A stretch of 64,000 nt of DNA from Hyaloscypha bicolor E (taxonomy: Eukaryota > Ascomycota > Leotiomycetes > Helotiales > Hyaloscyphaceae), in NCBI RefSeq assembly GCF_002865645.1, contig NW_020194620.1, positions 2,115,353-2,179,352 on the forward strand, read 5' to 3'. Under the pieces are notes generated by a model. That model was given only the letters and a program-made list of their open reading frames with translations. It had not been told where the DNA came from and searched no databases. A program made the translations under genes and the position numbers. Shown in pieces: positions 62,125 to 64,000 of this stretch (positions are counted from its first letter, which is position 1; each line of letters begins with the position of its first letter).

Positions 62125-63070
62125 TATTATTGTCGTGACATAATGGCTCATGTCTGTGTTTGAATAGAACAACCTGGCTTCAAGATAGGGTTTAGGCGAT
62201 TTGAGGCTAGTACTACCCTTTCCGTTCAGGAGGGAGTTGAAGCCACGGCGATAACTCAGCACAGCTGCAAACGCGATGAGAGTTCTTGGGCTGAACATTG
62301 CTTTTGGGCGCCTGGAAACCAAACTTATCAACGCAAGGGATTCCACGATAAAAGGACAAGGCGTCTTCCAATAACACGTACTAACAGCACACCCACACGT
62401 AGTCTGCTTTCCCGGATAGTAGCTGTGTCGTTTCCGGGGATACCAGTGTTACTGTCCATCAATGGTGGGTGAGCGATGATGGCAGATGTTGCTCGGTAGT
62501 ATATAACTACAATATCTCGCAAAGTTGATCCTTGGGAAACTTGTTCCAAGGTAAGTTTCGAATTGCTCTGCAATAATACCCCCATGTAAGATTACATTGA
62601 ATTGTCAACGAAGAAAAACTGAGCCATGCTGTTGATGGCCGAATTATCCGGAAAAGTGTCGCCAGTGTCCGTGTTGTCTACTGTAGGAATAAATTTGACA
62701 GAAGCAAAAATTGTGTCCCTGCCATGTCCCAAGGCAGCCGGCGGAGTTCAATTGAATCTGTACTGAGCAGTGGTATCTCGTTGATTTCCTTAACGACTTT
62801 TTGGATCTGGCGAGTTGACTTGCGCAGAAATTGCGTTGATCTTGGAACAGAAGCATTTTTCATGGTCCCGTTGGTACAGTCCGTACTTAATCCTGTGAAG
62901 AAAGGTTCTGCTCCTGTAAATAAGGCCCCAGAAGAAATGGCGACACGTCTTGTTTCGGGAACATTCTCATTGCAGGTCCCCCTCCCGAATGTTACCCACG
63001 AGAAAAGATTATTATTCGCCATCTCTATGTTATCATTATTGCTAGTGCTGAGAGTGATGATGATGTTGGA

Positions 63071-63108
63071 TACGGAGACAACGGCATAAAGTATGAGGAC
63101 TACAGGGC
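63071..63108 (+). repeat. Inverted repeat, left arm (38 bp)
   Basis: GACAACGGCATAAAGTA (63077-63093) is repeated exactly in reverse complement at 63493-63509. With flanks, about 31 of 38 positions agree. The left arm reads as part of the membrane span of the DUF3433-like relic on minus. Confidence 0.75.
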
Positions 63109-63477
63109 ATTGGGAGACTTTTAGACCCTCGAGCGTACAGACGAAGCTAGCAAACTCGCTAAGGCCCTATTCCCAGGCCCCTCCCTTAAAAGTAGCCTAT
63201 GCGCCTTTGACAAGGGCCGCCACACCTTTTCAGCACTTCTCCCCCGTACTTACAAGGGAGTCGTCGCTAAGGAGGCCTATAATCGTTACCTATTCAACGT
63301 CCAAGCGCTATAGTTACTCCACCAACAGCGCTATAACCCTTGAATATCTACTTATCCCCTGCGAATGTCATATAACGCCTCTTTATATCAATTTAGGGAG
63401 CACAGTCTAGGGTTATAGGTACTTATAGTGAGCGCTTGCCCTAAATTCGTACCCTATAGAGCACCAAGGGCCAAAAT

Positions 63478-63515
63478 GACCTGTATTCCAGGTACTTTAT
63501 GCCGTTGTCCCCGTA
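63478..63515 (-). repeat. Inverted repeat, right arm (38 bp)
   Basis: Partner of 63071-63108. The two arms enclose about 370 bases that do not fit the relic's coding blocks. Confidence 0.75.
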
Positions 63516-64000
63516 CAGTGCATGAACCCAATAGGTAACGCAGAGTTTGATTCTCCCCCACTAGAGTGACACCAACGCCGAGGATATATTAGGGTCTGTT
63601 GGTGGTGGCGTCGTACTGATAGAATCGCTGGATACACAGCCCAGAGGCTTGAAAGTTCGACGGTTTGCAATCTAAAGCGGAGAACATGCCATCTAGTGTG
63701 GCTTGTATGAGAAAATTTGATGGGATATCTATTGTATGGAAGATTTGAAAGGCTGGCTCCGAGTTGGTGCCTTCGGGGAAATTGGCATTGTTGCATGCTG
63801 TAATTCCCAGCAAGAAGTGCACCTGGGCTTTGATTTCACCTTTTCGAGCAGGGTTGGGTTGTGGGATTTTTTGAGGGGATGGGAGGCACTGGCCTAGGAA
63901 TTGTTGGGTGGGAGGGGATGGCACGATCAGATGCGTAAGGCAATATTGTCAGCAATGTAGATATTGATGCTGATCTAGTAGGACGATAACGACAGACGAA

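Larger units (their letters stand above)
59440..63924 (-). pseudogene. Decayed DUF3433-like fungal membrane protein gene, split by a hAT-like insertion
   Basis: Coding blocks on minus appear in order but in different frames with stops. Near 63924-63590 is IKAQVHFLLGITACNNANF. Near 63110-62680 is LYAVVSVSNIIITLSTSNND followed by LFSWVTFGRGTC. After the insertion, 60970-60750 gives WDPFPLNITG, stop, VFGFGALVALITLLLAEL and RISERNNGL. At 60540-60270 comes LFSLADVPFATNAQVRYSS with PRFTYQDMVFPGIPM, then GGFACNATLEDVDIDTTLTLP (about 59900) and RMGDKQPERWANLDEK up to about 59440. The central span plus the DVPF.TNA.V.Y.. and F.Y..MVFP motifs recall fungal DUF3433 proteins, which are large, two-halved, glycosylated and of unknown function. 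Family assignment is by eye and the exact start is unknown. Confidence 0.6.

Overview
This is nuclear DNA from a filamentous ascomycete (Pezizomycotina; which class I cannot tell). The evidence is short GT-AG introns of about 40-70 bases in most genes, a PEX6 of fungal layout, a CFEM-domain receptor, a PTH11-like receptor, a NACHT-type NLR, and an 11 kb A+T-rich block that looks destroyed by repeat-induced point mutation (RIP). No bacterial operons, RNA genes or CRISPR arrays were seen. Gene models were spliced by hand: junctions were chosen so that the reading frame and family motifs continue, so exon edges are inference.

Layout. 1-11170 is an A+T-rich RIP desert that contains a recognisable Ty3/gypsy pol relic. 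11171-15340 is gene-poor and holds a GH114 glycosidase gene with one frameshift and a faint HET-type relic. 15341-29980 is a normal gene block: membrane-anchored lipase/steryl ester hydrolase (-), PEX6 (+), EthD-domain protein (-), an esterase-NACHT NLR (-) with a homopolymer frameshift, and a DUF2461 protein (-). 30636-36559 holds a decayed membrane-protein gene, an intact glycosylated membrane protein and a decayed, truncated CTP synthase copy. 36928-42215 carries an amidase (-), divergent from an L-threonine aldolase (+), and an alpha/beta hydrolase (+). 42754-45845 has an unidentified relic and a complete Tc1/mariner element whose transposase has four RIP-type stops. 47405-56310 carries a ten-exon sterol-glucosyltransferase-like gene (+), a CFEM receptor (+) and a convergent PTH11-like receptor (-). 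59440-63924 is a decayed DUF3433-like membrane-protein gene, split by a 1137-bp non-autonomous hAT-like element with an exact 8-bp target duplication.

Functionally the live genes are mostly housekeeping (peroxisome import, amino-acid and amide metabolism, sterol/lipid modification) plus surface sensing and non-self recognition genes. I see no biosynthetic cluster. The most notable theme is gene death and mobile DNA: at least five gene relics, one RIP-killed transposon, one disruptive hAT insertion, and two otherwise well preserved genes each carrying a single one-base frameshift.
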